A DNA stretch of 21,402 bases from NCBI GenBank assembly GCA_002408445.1, contig DHSK01000096.1, positions 1 to 21,402 of the forward strand, given 5' to 3'. A model generated the notes under the pieces. That model was not told the DNA's origin, did not search any database, and worked only from the letters and a program-made list of their open reading frames with translations. This DNA comes from Syntrophomonas sp. UBA5288 (lineage in GTDB: Bacteria; Bacillota; Syntrophomonadia; Syntrophomonadales; Syntrophomonadaceae). Below, piece after piece: positions 7,943 to 15,216 of the stretch. The translations under genes were made by a program, and so were the position numbers. Each line of letters starts with the position of its first letter. Positions within the stretch are counted from its first letter, which is position 1.

Positions 7943-10624
7943 CTAAACCTTTTCCAGCTTAACTGCGGCCACTTTGTATTCACCCGTGCCGGTAATGGGA
8001 TCCAAACTGGAACTGGTCAGGGCATTAGTCGGGGTAGCATTATAGTGGAATGACATCCATATTACCCCCGGCAATACCCGGTCGGTTACCTTGACTTGGG
8101 TGACGGCCTCTCCCCGCCGGGAAGTTACTTTAATCTGATCACCGGTGGTTACGCCTAATTTTTCAGCATCCAATGGGTTAAGTTCTGACATTTCCTTATT
8201 CCATATACTGCTAAGGCCTTTCGAATACGGCGTAGTAACGTTATAATGTTGTAGGATTCTGCCGGTGGACAGAAGGAAAGGATATTCTTCATCAGGCATT
8301 TCACCTGGCGGTATATGTTCCGAAGGTTGGAACAATCCAAGACCACGGGTAAATTTGCCGACATGCAGAACCGGGGTACCGGGATGATCCAGGGTCGGGC
8401 AGGGCCATTGCAGGCTGTTCTGTTGGTCTATTCTGTCATAATTGATACCAGCCATGGAAGGTGACAGGGAAGCCATCTCATCCCATATCTCTTTCGGACT
8501 GCTATAGTTCACAGGATAGCCCATTTTATTGAACATCTGACAAATGGTTTGCCAGTCGGCCTGACCAGGGATAGGTTCAATAGCCTTGCGGACCCTTTGC
8601 ACGCGCCGCTCGGTATTGGTAAAGGTCCCGTCACTTTCTGCAAAACTGGCCGCCGGCAGAACTACATCCGCATATTGGGCAGTCTCAGTGAGGAACAGTT
8701 CATGAACCACCAGGAACTCCAAATGCTCTAACGCCGCCCGGATATGGTTGGCATCCGGATCAGTTAAAACCGGATTCTCGCCTAGTATATACATGGCTTT
8801 CACTTTGCCTTCGTGAGCCGCGGCAAACATTTCCGGTATTTTCAAGCCTACTTTGGGGGACAGGCTTACGCCCCAGGCTTTTTCGTGTTTTTCCCGCACA
8901 GCGTCCACGCCTACGGCCTGGTAGCCTGAATAGACGTTGGGCAGCGCACCCATGTCACAGGCACCCTGAACGTTATTCTGGCCGCGCTGCGGACAGACTC
9001 CGGTTCCCGGGCGGCCCAGGTGTCCGGTTAACATGGCCAGGTTGGCACAGCTCATTACGTTGCGGGTTCCACAGATATGCTCGGTAATACCAAGGGTGTA
9101 GAATATCATAGCTTTATCAGTGGCAGCATAGAGGCGGGCTACTGCATACAGGTCCTCTACCGGTACACCTGTAAGTCCGGAAACCAGTTCAGGGGTGTAG
9201 GATTCTACCAGAGCCTTGAGTTCTTCATAATTCTCGGTGCGTTCTTCAATAAACTTCTTATCTTCCAGGCCTTCTTTAATAATTATATGCATTAAGCCAT
9301 TAAGCAGAGGTATATCAGTACCCGGCTTTACCTGCAGCCAATAATCCGCTTCATCTACCAACTCGATACGACGCGGATCACATACTACCAATTTTGCGCC
9401 CCGGCGGGCAGCCTGTCTCATCTTGTAGCCAATAATCGGATGAGCTTCGGTAGGATTGGTACCAATCAGGAACATGAGCTCGACTTCATTAGTGATATCA
9501 CTAATAGGATTCGTCATCGCGCCGCTTCCAAAAGTAGTGGCCAGACCGGCCACGGTAGGCGCGTGTCAGGTACGGGCGCAATGGTCCACATTGTTAGTTT
9601 CCATTACCGCCCGGCTGAATTTCTGAACTAAAAAGTTTTCCTCATTAGTGCAGCGAGCCGAACTAAGGGCTGCAAATGAATCGGGACCATATTTAGACTT
9701 AATTTCATTGAATTTAAGGGCAATCAAATCCATAGCTTCATCCCAGGTGGCTGGTTCAAATTGCCCATTCTTTTTAATCAAAGGGGTGGTAAGACGCTGT
9801 TCGCTATAGATATAATCCCAACCAAAACGTCCTTTAACACATAGACTGCGTCCATTAACCGGACTATCCGGGTTGGAAAGAACTCCGATTACTTTTTGGT
9901 CTTTTACGGCCAGGTCAAAATTACAACCGGTGCCACAGAAGGGGCAGGTAGTCCTGACCCGTTCTATGTCCCAGCGGCGGGCCCGGCCTGACATGGTCTT
10001 TTCGGTTAAAGCTCCGGTAGGACAGACAGCTACGCATTGTCCACAGAAAACACAATTCGAATCAATATACTCTACATCTCCTGCAGTGGTGGCCTTGCGG
10101 TGGAAACCCCGGTTCAAATAGGACAGATTATCTGCACCGGTCATTTCTTCACAGGCACGGACGCAAGCTCCGCATAATATACATTTGTTTAGATTGCGAA
10201 CGATAAAAGGATTACTGTCTTCTATGGCATAATCATGTTTTTCGCCTTCAAAAGGACTCTCTTTTATACCATAGCGATAAGCGTATTCCGCCAGTTTACA
10301 GTCTCCCATTTTATCACAGGTCATGCAGTCCAGGGGATGATTGGCAATTAATAATTCCAAAATTGTCTTGCGGGCTTCTATTACCGGCGGCGACTCGGTG
10401 TGGACCACCATGCCTGGCATTATTGGGGTTACGCATGATGCCGGTAATAAGCGATTGCCTTCCACTTCTACCACGCATAAACGGCATGCTCCCAATTTAC
10501 TCAGGTCTGGATCATAACATAGCCTGGGGATATTAATCCCTGCATTCTCGGCAGCCTGAAGTATGGTACTCCCTGCCGGAGCCTCTACCTCCTTTCCATC
10601 GATGATCAGTTTAATTAGTTCCAC
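7943..10624 (-). CDS. fdhA: selenocysteine formate dehydrogenase catalytic subunit
   Basis: Oxidises formate or reduces CO2 at a Mo/W-bis-pterin site. The 893 residues include an in-frame UGA at 9568-9566 read as Sec353, in C-A-R-T-U-H-A-P-T-V-A-G-L; both flanks are in the same frame and fit the FDH family. From the GTG start at 10624 (AAGGAG 8 bases upstream) there is a NuoG-like front: [2Fe-2S] at C36/C47/C50/C64, His-Cys [4Fe-4S] at H96/C100/C103/C109, and two ferredoxin clusters at C148-C158 and C191-C201. The molybdopterin-domain cluster follows at C227/C230/C234/C262, then the bis-MGD domains. The C-terminal oxidoreductase motifs (Y-A-D-V-V-L-P-A-A-S-F, N-T-E-R-R) are intact. An open frame extends to TTG 10663, but that part lacks a ribosome site. 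It heads the operon with NuoE/NuoF-like partners, so NAD(H) is the likely electron partner. Confidence 0.96.
9537..9568 (-). promoter_or_regulatory. bacterial SECIS element at the fdhA UGA codon
   Basis: Starting 12 bases after the UGA (9568-9566), GTGGCC (9553-9548) pairs perfectly with GGCCAC (9542-9537) around a GGTCT loop (9547-9543). The loop sequence and its distance of 18 bases from the UGA match the E. coli fdhF SECIS that SelB recognises. It directs Sec insertion at this codon. Confidence 0.93.
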
Positions 10625-10674
10625 TCCCAACACTCCTTTCAAAATACGCCTGTTTCCAACCAATAAAATAAAAA

Positions 10675-10694
10675 CCTCCAGCCGAGGCTGAAGG
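10675..10694 (-). terminator. attenuator terminator ahead of fdhA
   Basis: On the minus strand, CCTTCAGC (10694-10687) pairs with GCTGGAGG (10682-10675) around a CTCG loop, with one G-T pair. TTTTTATTTT follows. It lies about 40 bases upstream of the fdhA ribosome site. Its 5' arm can instead pair with GGCTTAAGGC at 10858-10849, so this looks like a regulated attenuator rather than the end of fdhD transcription. Confidence 0.75.
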
Positions 10695-10865
10695 CAAGGA
10701 ACCTAAATAATAGCGCGCAATTAAATAATTCGGAAATTAACGCCACGCCTGGCAGCATCATTTGATGCACCATAACTAGAATTCCTTTCCAACCACGGAA
10801 GGCAAGTCCGTTCCAAACTTACCCCTCAGCTTTGTGCCGCAGCATTATGCCTTAAGCCCAAAGCT
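10675..10865 (-). ncRNA. structured 5' leader of fdhA, class not recognised
   Basis: The fdhD-fdhA gap holds about 190 bases of pairable sequence ending in the attenuator. Visible helices on the minus strand: AGCTTTG (10865-10859) with CAAAGCT (10834-10828); GGTAAGT (10823-10817) with ACTTGCC (10807-10801); GCATCA/TGATGC at 10768-10755; GCCA/TGGC at 10753-10742. GGCTTAAGGC (10858-10849) can pair with GCCTTCAGCC (10695-10686) with one mismatch. That pairing would block the terminator and form a pseudoknot with the first hairpin. I looked for Moco, ZTP, TPP, cobalamin and T-box signatures and found none convincing. A ligand such as molybdenum cofactor, formate or a metal is only a guess. Confidence 0.5.
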
Positions 10866-10949
10866 CGCAATTAGATTTATTTTTTTGTTTTATGCATATC
10901 GTGATAAATTAAGCCAGATCCGCTAATTAATCTCTCTATTTTTTAATAA

Positions 10950-11789
10950 TCAGTCTGGATCAGGTAAACCGGCCTGGGGCAACACTCTTTCCATGCCGCT
11001 ATATACGTTCAACTGATCCTCTCTGGCGAATCCTACCACGGTAATACCAAGCTTTTCCGCCAGTTCTACCGCTAAATAGGTCGGGGCAGAACGTGACAGA
11101 ACCATAGGTATTCTGCTGCGGGCCGCTTTTAAAATGATTTCTGCCGCAATACGACCACTAAGCACCAGGATTTTACCCTCCGGGTCAATCTTATTTAAAC
11201 AGGCAAAACCCAGGGCTTTATCTACCGCATTATGGCGGCCAATATCCTCATATCTGGCTAAAAACCCATTGGCATCAGCCAGTGCCGCACTATGCACGCC
11301 TCCCGTCCGGCGGAAGGTTACCGCTTTCTCCTCAAGCAGACTTATCAGGTAAAGAAGCTCAGCAACATTAATTGGCTTGCTGGTCTGGCTGAATGGTACC
11401 GGATCAATGGCGCCGCTTGCCGGCAAACCAGCTTTTCCTTTACCGTTGCAAGTATTAATATGACGACTGGTTTTCATTTCCCCGCAATTTACAGGAAAGG
11501 TGGAACTCACCCTCAATAAGCCTGTTTCTTCATCACAGCTAAGTTCTTTAATATCAGAAATTGAATGCAACAGACCTTCACTGATTAGATAGCCTACCCC
11601 TAATTCTTTAAAAGCCTCGGGTGAGCAAACCAGGGTAGCTATCTCATTATTATTAAAGTTTATGGTTAATAATTCCTCGATTACCAGCAAATCTTCTGCC
11701 AACTGCATTTGGCCCTGGCGATACATACCTATCTTACGTTCCTGATACAGCTTCAGTTTATGCAATGATAGCCTGCTCCTTAAAACCAT
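10950..11789 (-). CDS. fdhD: FdhD sulfur carrier for formate dehydrogenase
   Basis: Transfers sulfur from a cysteine desulfurase to the molybdenum cofactor of FDH, needed for activity. Family motifs are clear: R-T-G-G-V-H-S-A-A-L, E-D-I-G-R-H-N-A-V-D-K-A-L-G, L-S-G-R-I-A-A-E and L-S-R-S-A-P-T. The usual catalytic loop has a C-x-x-C; here it reads N-T-C-N-G-K-G with a single Cys, so sulfur transfer would rely on one thiol. ATG 11789 is chosen, with AGGTG upstream; a GTG at 11801 is possible. It is about 280 residues, slightly long at the N-terminus. It lies upstream of fdhA on the same strand, separated by the attenuated leader, so it may be read in part with the operon. Confidence 0.93.
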   Translation of the reverse strand: MVLRSRLSLHKLKLYQERKIGMYRQGQMQLAEDLLVIEELLTINFNNNEIATLVCSPEAFKELGVGYLISEGLLHSISDIKELSCDEETGLLRVSSTFPVNCGEMKTSRHINTCNGKGKAGLPASGAIDPVPFSQTSKPINVAELLYLISLLEEKAVTFRRTGGVHSAALADANGFLARYEDIGRHNAVDKALGFACLNKIDPEGKILVLSGRIAAEIILKAARSRIPMVLSRSAPTYLAVELAEKLGITVVGFAREDQLNVYSGMERVLPQAGLPDPD

Positions 11790-11801
11790 TATTTCCAGCA
11801 C

Positions 11802-12258
11802 CTAGAAAGCAATACAATTATTACTTACTTCGACAAGAAATGATAATCCCCTGCAAGTAATTCAATTCTCAGGATTTATTATAGAGACAAGTTATACTGT
11901 TTATAAAATTACTTTATTCAGATAATGGGCCTGAACTCCTAAATGAGAGTTTTGCATAATTCCCAAAACCCCATTTGTCATTGCTATGTATGAATAACGT
12001 TTTTTTGCATCTGAACGTAGTGAAGGATCTTTCCATATCGGAAACTGCAAGATCCTTCACTACGTTCAGGATGACATTCGCAAAGTTACTGCAGAACTCT
12101 CAAATCAAAAGTTTCTTAAAGTTCTTTAAGGCGTTTGCGATCATTAAATTACATAGATTGGGAATCAACCCATTAAAGTATCCTTTTGGAAAAAGAGAGA
12201 TTATAAGCAGGAATTGTAAAAAACAATATAGAAAAAGAAGATTATGGGAGGTGTGAAT
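11802..12258. other. intergenic region between divergent fdhD and carbonic anhydrase genes
   Basis: About 450 bases, AT-rich. It must contain both promoters. A TATAAT-like box for fdhD lies on the minus strand at 11883-11878, without a good -35. It also holds the long palindromic repeat at 12011-12069 and a small dyad, CTTAAAG-TT-CTTTAAG (12115-12130), that could be an operator. No coding sequence is convincing. Confidence 0.5.
12011..12069. repeat. dispersed palindromic repeat, copy 1
   Basis: Perfect 21-bp inverted arms (12011-12031 and 12049-12069) flank a 17-base spacer. The arm core GAACGTAGTGAAGGATC belongs to a widespread kind of intergenic repeat (roughly TCATTCTGA-x-C-x-AG-x-GAAGGATCT) seen in many bacteria. 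A diverged second copy lies at 13069-13148. It has no transposase of its own. Confidence 0.75.
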
Positions 12259-12933
12259 GTGGAAAAGCTAACAGAACCGAAAGCTTCAATTGCTGCAAAT
12301 TCCAGTAACATGGCGGACGCATACCGGCATTCAGATGTTACTGATGCCAGGCAGGCTATCCAGTTGTTGGCAGATGGCAATAAGCGCTTTATAGCCAATA
12401 ACATATTAAAGAAAGATTTGAGCAGCCAAAAACGTGCAGAGTTAAGCAAGGGGCAAAAACCTTTTGCGGTGATCCTGACTTGTTCCGATTCCCGTGTACC
12501 ACCTGAACTGATTTTCGATCAAGGCCTGGGCGATATTTTTGTTATCCGAACCGCCGGCAATATTGTTGACCAAATTTCGCTGGGCAGTATCGAATATGGC
12601 GTTGAACATCTCAACGCGCCCCTTTTGCTTGTTTTGGGCCATGAACACTGCGGGGCGGTACAGGCAACTGTAGACGGAGGGGAAGCGCCCGGTAACATCA
12701 AAGCTTTGATCAATAAAATAAAACCTTCCGTGGAAAAGGCCAAGGCCGGCGGAGCCTGTGGCAATACTTTGTATGAGCAAGCCGAAGACGAGAATATATT
12801 TGCAACCATAGTCGATATTGAAAAGAGTACTATAGTTGAACATCTGGTTGCCGGCGGCAAGTTAAAAGTTATCGGGGCCAAGTATAAGCTTACTACGGGT
12901 GAAGTAGTATTCTTTCCCGGTACCGGCCGCTAA
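12259..12933 (+). CDS. beta-class carbonic anhydrase
   Basis: Interconverts CO2 and bicarbonate in the cytoplasm. It has 224 residues from GTG 12259, which has GGAGG 7 bases upstream; the in-frame ATG at 12244 precedes the ribosome site and is unlikely. Zn ligands are C75 (in C-S-D-S-R, with the D77-R79 dyad) and the H128-x2-C131 pair in G-H-E-H-C-G-A. The motif R-T-A-G-N, typical of the family, follows. It stands alone on the plus strand between the formate dehydrogenase and oxidoreductase operons, both of which use or make CO2. Supplying CO2 from bicarbonate to these reductive steps is a reasonable inference. Confidence 0.95.
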   Translation: MEKLTEPKASIAANSSNMADAYRHSDVTDARQAIQLLADGNKRFIANNILKKDLSSQKRAELSKGQKPFAVILTCSDSRVPPELIFDQGLGDIFVIRTAGNIVDQISLGSIEYGVEHLNAPLLLVLGHEHCGAVQATVDGGEAPGNIKALINKIKPSVEKAKAGGACGNTLYEQAEDENIFATIVDIEKSTIVEHLVAGGKLKVIGAKYKLTTGEVVFFPGTGR

Positions 12934-12977
12934 ACCCGGATCCTAGTTGATCCTGAAAACAGTTATAGAAGATGCAA

Positions 12978-13019
12978 AAAGCTGCATGTTGTAGTCCAAA
13001 TGACTCTTCATGCAGCTTT
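12978..13019 (+). terminator. weak hairpin after carbonic anhydrase
   Basis: AAAGCTGCATG (12978-12988) pairs perfectly with CATGCAGCTTT (13009-13019) across a 20-base loop. Only a short T-run follows, so termination may be weak. It lies 45 bases past the stop. Confidence 0.45.
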
Positions 13020-13068
13020 ACCATATTAACAGGCCATGGCCGTAGGCCACAACCACCAACGAAAATGC

Positions 13069-13148
13069 GTCATCCTGAGTGTTAACGAAGGATCCTTCCT
13101 TTGTTAATCATCAATACCGGCAAGATTCTTCACTGCGTTCAGAATGAC
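13069..13148. repeat. dispersed palindromic repeat, copy 2 (diverged)
   Basis: The arms at about 13069-13096 and 13121-13148 are inverted, begin and end with GTCAT/ATGAC-type ends, and resemble the element at 12011-12069 (GAAGGATC, TTCACTGCGTTCAGAATGAC). The pairing is imperfect. With copy 1 it brackets the carbonic anhydrase gene. Confidence 0.6.
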
Positions 13149-13258
13149 AAGAATAGTATTTTCGTACTAACCATCCGTGATTATATTACAACCATTTATG
13201 AAAATAAGTATATCTCATAGTTCGTAGCCTGCCCTACGGCTCCGACGATTTAAGGTAC

Positions 13259-13288
13259 GGGGACACACCCCTAACGGGGAATGTCCCC
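13259..13288. repeat. REP-like nested palindrome at the end of the oxidoreductase operon
   Basis: GGGGACA (13259-13265) pairs with TGTCCCC (13282-13288). Inside, CCCC (13268-13271) pairs with GGGG (13276-13279) around TAAC. It sits 11 bases past the last gene of the minus-strand operon. It may act as a transcript end, although no T-run follows. Its GGGGACA arms recall REP sequences associated with RAYT transposases. Confidence 0.55.
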
Positions 13289-13298
13289 ATCGTAAGCC

Positions 13299-14216
13299 TC
13301 AGGGCTGGGTTCCTTTAACTCTTTTACCGGATACCAGCCAGGGGGCTGGAAACGGCTCCGCCATGTTTTTGCTGTTGACCCGTGATACCGCTATATGGAT
13401 GGCCTCAGTCCGCTCCAGGCCGTTTTCCCGAAACAAGGCCGGAATAGAGGTTAAAATTTCGAAATCCAACGTATAGATGACAAACTCCATATCGGGATTG
13501 ATGGCCAAAAGACTCTTTATTTCGCTGCCGATCCTGGGGGAACCCACTATAAAGGCTATGTTCGGCACCGGCACCTCAGCCATGACACCGTCTTCCAGCG
13601 ATTCAACGATTATTACGTTGCTCAGGCCAAATTTGTCAACATTACATTTCATGGTAGTCCGGTCCCGGTGATCATATTCCACCGCAATGACACTGCCCTC
13701 GGCCACAATCATGGCGGCCTCCACCGCGATGCTCTCACCGGAGATTATGCATATGTTATCCTGGTCCCCCAGATTGAGCTTATTCATTATAACAGCCCGG
13801 ACTTCCCGGCACACATAATGAACCGAGCCACAGGAGAAACGGCTGTTTTCCATACCTATGTGATAATTGGTGGCAGCGTTGGGATTCAGAATCAACATAG
13901 CTGCGGAGGCGTTGATCCCGCGGTTGATCATGTCCGAGAGCTTGTCGTGCTTGATCGCGCCGGATGGGTCCGAACCCTCATTGTACCAAATATCGCAGTC
14001 ACCCAGTTCCGCATTCCACATGTCGTAAAAGATATCCGGATGCCCGGCGTCGGTAAAGACCAGCACCGCCCGGTGGCTCATAACGGCCGGAATCAGATTC
14101 TTATTCTTCCCGGTAATGTCCAGTAGCTTCAGTTTTGCCAGGTCGATATCAACGTTTTTGGAAAAATACCGCAGCCATGACAAAATGACCTCATTAGTAA
14201 ACATCGTCTGTTCCAT
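13299..14216 (-). CDS. CbiE/CbiT-like protein with degenerate SAM site
   Basis: 305 residues from ATG 14216, which has AAGGAGG 8 bases upstream; the open frame reaches 14324 but overlaps the preceding gene. The C-terminal half (about 135-290) follows the precorrin/cobalt-precorrin decarboxylating methyltransferase CbiT: C-R-E-V-R-A-V-x-M-x-K-L, V-E-A-A near 165, V-I-A-V-E-Y-D near 177, K-F-G-L-S-N near 195. The N-terminal part (about 45-125) looks like a CbiE remnant, with A-M-L-I-L-N-P-N and Y-H-I-G-M-E-N-S-R-F. The glycine-rich SAM loop of CbiT (D-x-G-x-G-x-G) is replaced by C-I-I-S-G-E-S, so methyl transfer is doubtful. It lies 58 bases after porB in the same operon, with no cobalamin genes nearby. 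The function is unknown. Confidence 0.7.
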   Translation of the reverse strand: MEQTMFTNEVILSWLRYFSKNVDIDLAKLKLLDITGKNKNLIPAVMSHRAVLVFTDAGHPDIFYDMWNAELGDCDIWYNEGSDPSGAIKHDKLSDMINRGINASAAMLILNPNAATNYHIGMENSRFSCGSVHYVCREVRAVIMNKLNLGDQDNICIISGESIAVEAAMIVAEGSVIAVEYDHRDRTTMKCNVDKFGLSNVIIVESLEDGVMAEVPVPNIAFIVGSPRIGSEIKSLLAINPDMEFVIYTLDFEILTSIPALFRENGLERTEAIHIAVSRVNSKNMAEPFPAPWLVSGKRVKGTQP

Positions 14217-14274
14217 AGGCAAAACCTCCTTGTTAACAGTTATCATACCATATTTTTTTAATCTATACCCGGTC

Positions 14275-15216
14275 TTATTTAGCACCGGTGTGCTCCAGCA
14301 AGCGGTCCCATTTTTGATCCACATAGGCTTGCGCTTCTTCGATCATCCACTCGTTGCCTTTTTTAAACATATGGCGAAATCTGCCCTGCGGGCGGAGAAA
14401 GTCTTCCACCGGCAGCTTTTTCTTCGGTGCATAGCTCAGGTGCCACACTCCCTCCTCTACCTCGTAAAGGGGCCAGACGCAGGTATCCACCGCCAGCTTA
14501 ATGATTTCCGCGAGCTGGGCCATGGGGTAATCCCATCCGCGGGGACAGGGGGACAATACGTTTAAAAAGCAAGGACCCTCGGTGTAAATGGCTTTATAAG
14601 ACTTGGTGTGCAGATCCTTGAAATTGCCTATAGGAGCGGTCTGAGCAATATAAGGGATATTGTGGGCAACCAAAATCTCGGTCAGATCTTTTTTATTCTG
14701 TATCTTGCCCTGCCTCACAGCACCTACCGGTGTGGTAGTAGTGCGGGCAAAACGAGGCGTTGAAGATGAACGCTGGATGCCGGTATTCATGTAAGCCTCG
14801 TTGTCATAGCAGACGTAGACCATGTCATGGCCGCGTTCCATAGCGCCGGACAGGGATTGAAACCCTATATCATAGGTGCCGCCGTCACCGGCAAAAGTAA
14901 TGAACTTAACCGTGCCTTCCACCTTGCCGCGGCGTTTCAAGGCGTTATAGGCGGCTTCCACTCCGGAACAGGTAGCGGCGGAGTTTTCAAAAGCAGAATG
15001 AATATAGCTGTCCATATAGGCAGTGTAAGGATACATAAAGGTGGAGACCTCCAGACAGCTGGTGGCATTGACCACCACTGCCCGGTCCTCTTTATCCAGG
15101 GCCCGCAGAACTCCTGACACCACCACCCCGGCGCCGCAGCCGGCACAGAGCCGGTGCCCTCCGGTGAGACGGGCCGGCTTCTCTACTTCCCGTTTCAGGT
15201 TATATACCGTACTCAT
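14275..15216 (-). CDS. porB: 2-oxoacid:ferredoxin oxidoreductase beta subunit
   Basis: The thiamine-diphosphate-binding subunit of a four-subunit 2-oxoacid:ferredoxin oxidoreductase, 313 residues. It shows L-C-A-G-C-G-A-G near 23-30 (cluster ligands), A-G-D-G-G-T-Y-D-I-G near 109 (ThDP/Mg site) and Y-D-N-E-A-Y-M-N-T-G-I-Q-R-S-S near 135. The C-terminal region has L-S-P-C-P-R-G-W. The motifs are closest to pyruvate-type beta subunits, but substrate choice cannot be fixed from them. Its ATG overlaps the stop of the alpha gene (ATGA), so translation is coupled. Confidence 0.92.
   Translation of the reverse strand: MSTVYNLKREVEKPARLTGGHRLCAGCGAGVVVSGVLRALDKEDRAVVVNATSCLEVSTFMYPYTAYMDSYIHSAFENSAATCSGVEAAYNALKRRGKVEGTVKFITFAGDGGTYDIGFQSLSGAMERGHDMVYVCYDNEAYMNTGIQRSSSTPRFARTTTTPVGAVRQGKIQNKKDLTEILVAHNIPYIAQTAPIGNFKDLHTKSYKAIYTEGPCFLNVLSPCPRGWDYPMAQLAEIIKLAVDTCVWPLYEVEEGVWHLSYAPKKKLPVEDFLRPQGRFRHMFKKGNEWMIEEAQAYVDQKWDRLLEHTGAK

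Noticed and set aside
7943..10663. Two separate formate dehydrogenase genes (7943-9553 and 9566-10663)
   Set aside because: They are in one frame across a TGA in Sec context with a SECIS hairpin, and together make one normal-length FdhA.
10696..10865. fdhA leader as a Moco, T-box, TPP, cobalamin or ZTP element
   Set aside because: None of the conserved cores I know for these classes is present, so it is left unclassified.
10840..10870. Sigma-54 promoter before fdhA (GG/GC at -24/-12)
   Set aside because: The GG-N10-GC spacing does not hold.
13668..14126. Plus-strand ORF of 152 codons
   Set aside because: It is the antisense shadow of the CbiE/CbiT-like gene and has no ribosome site.
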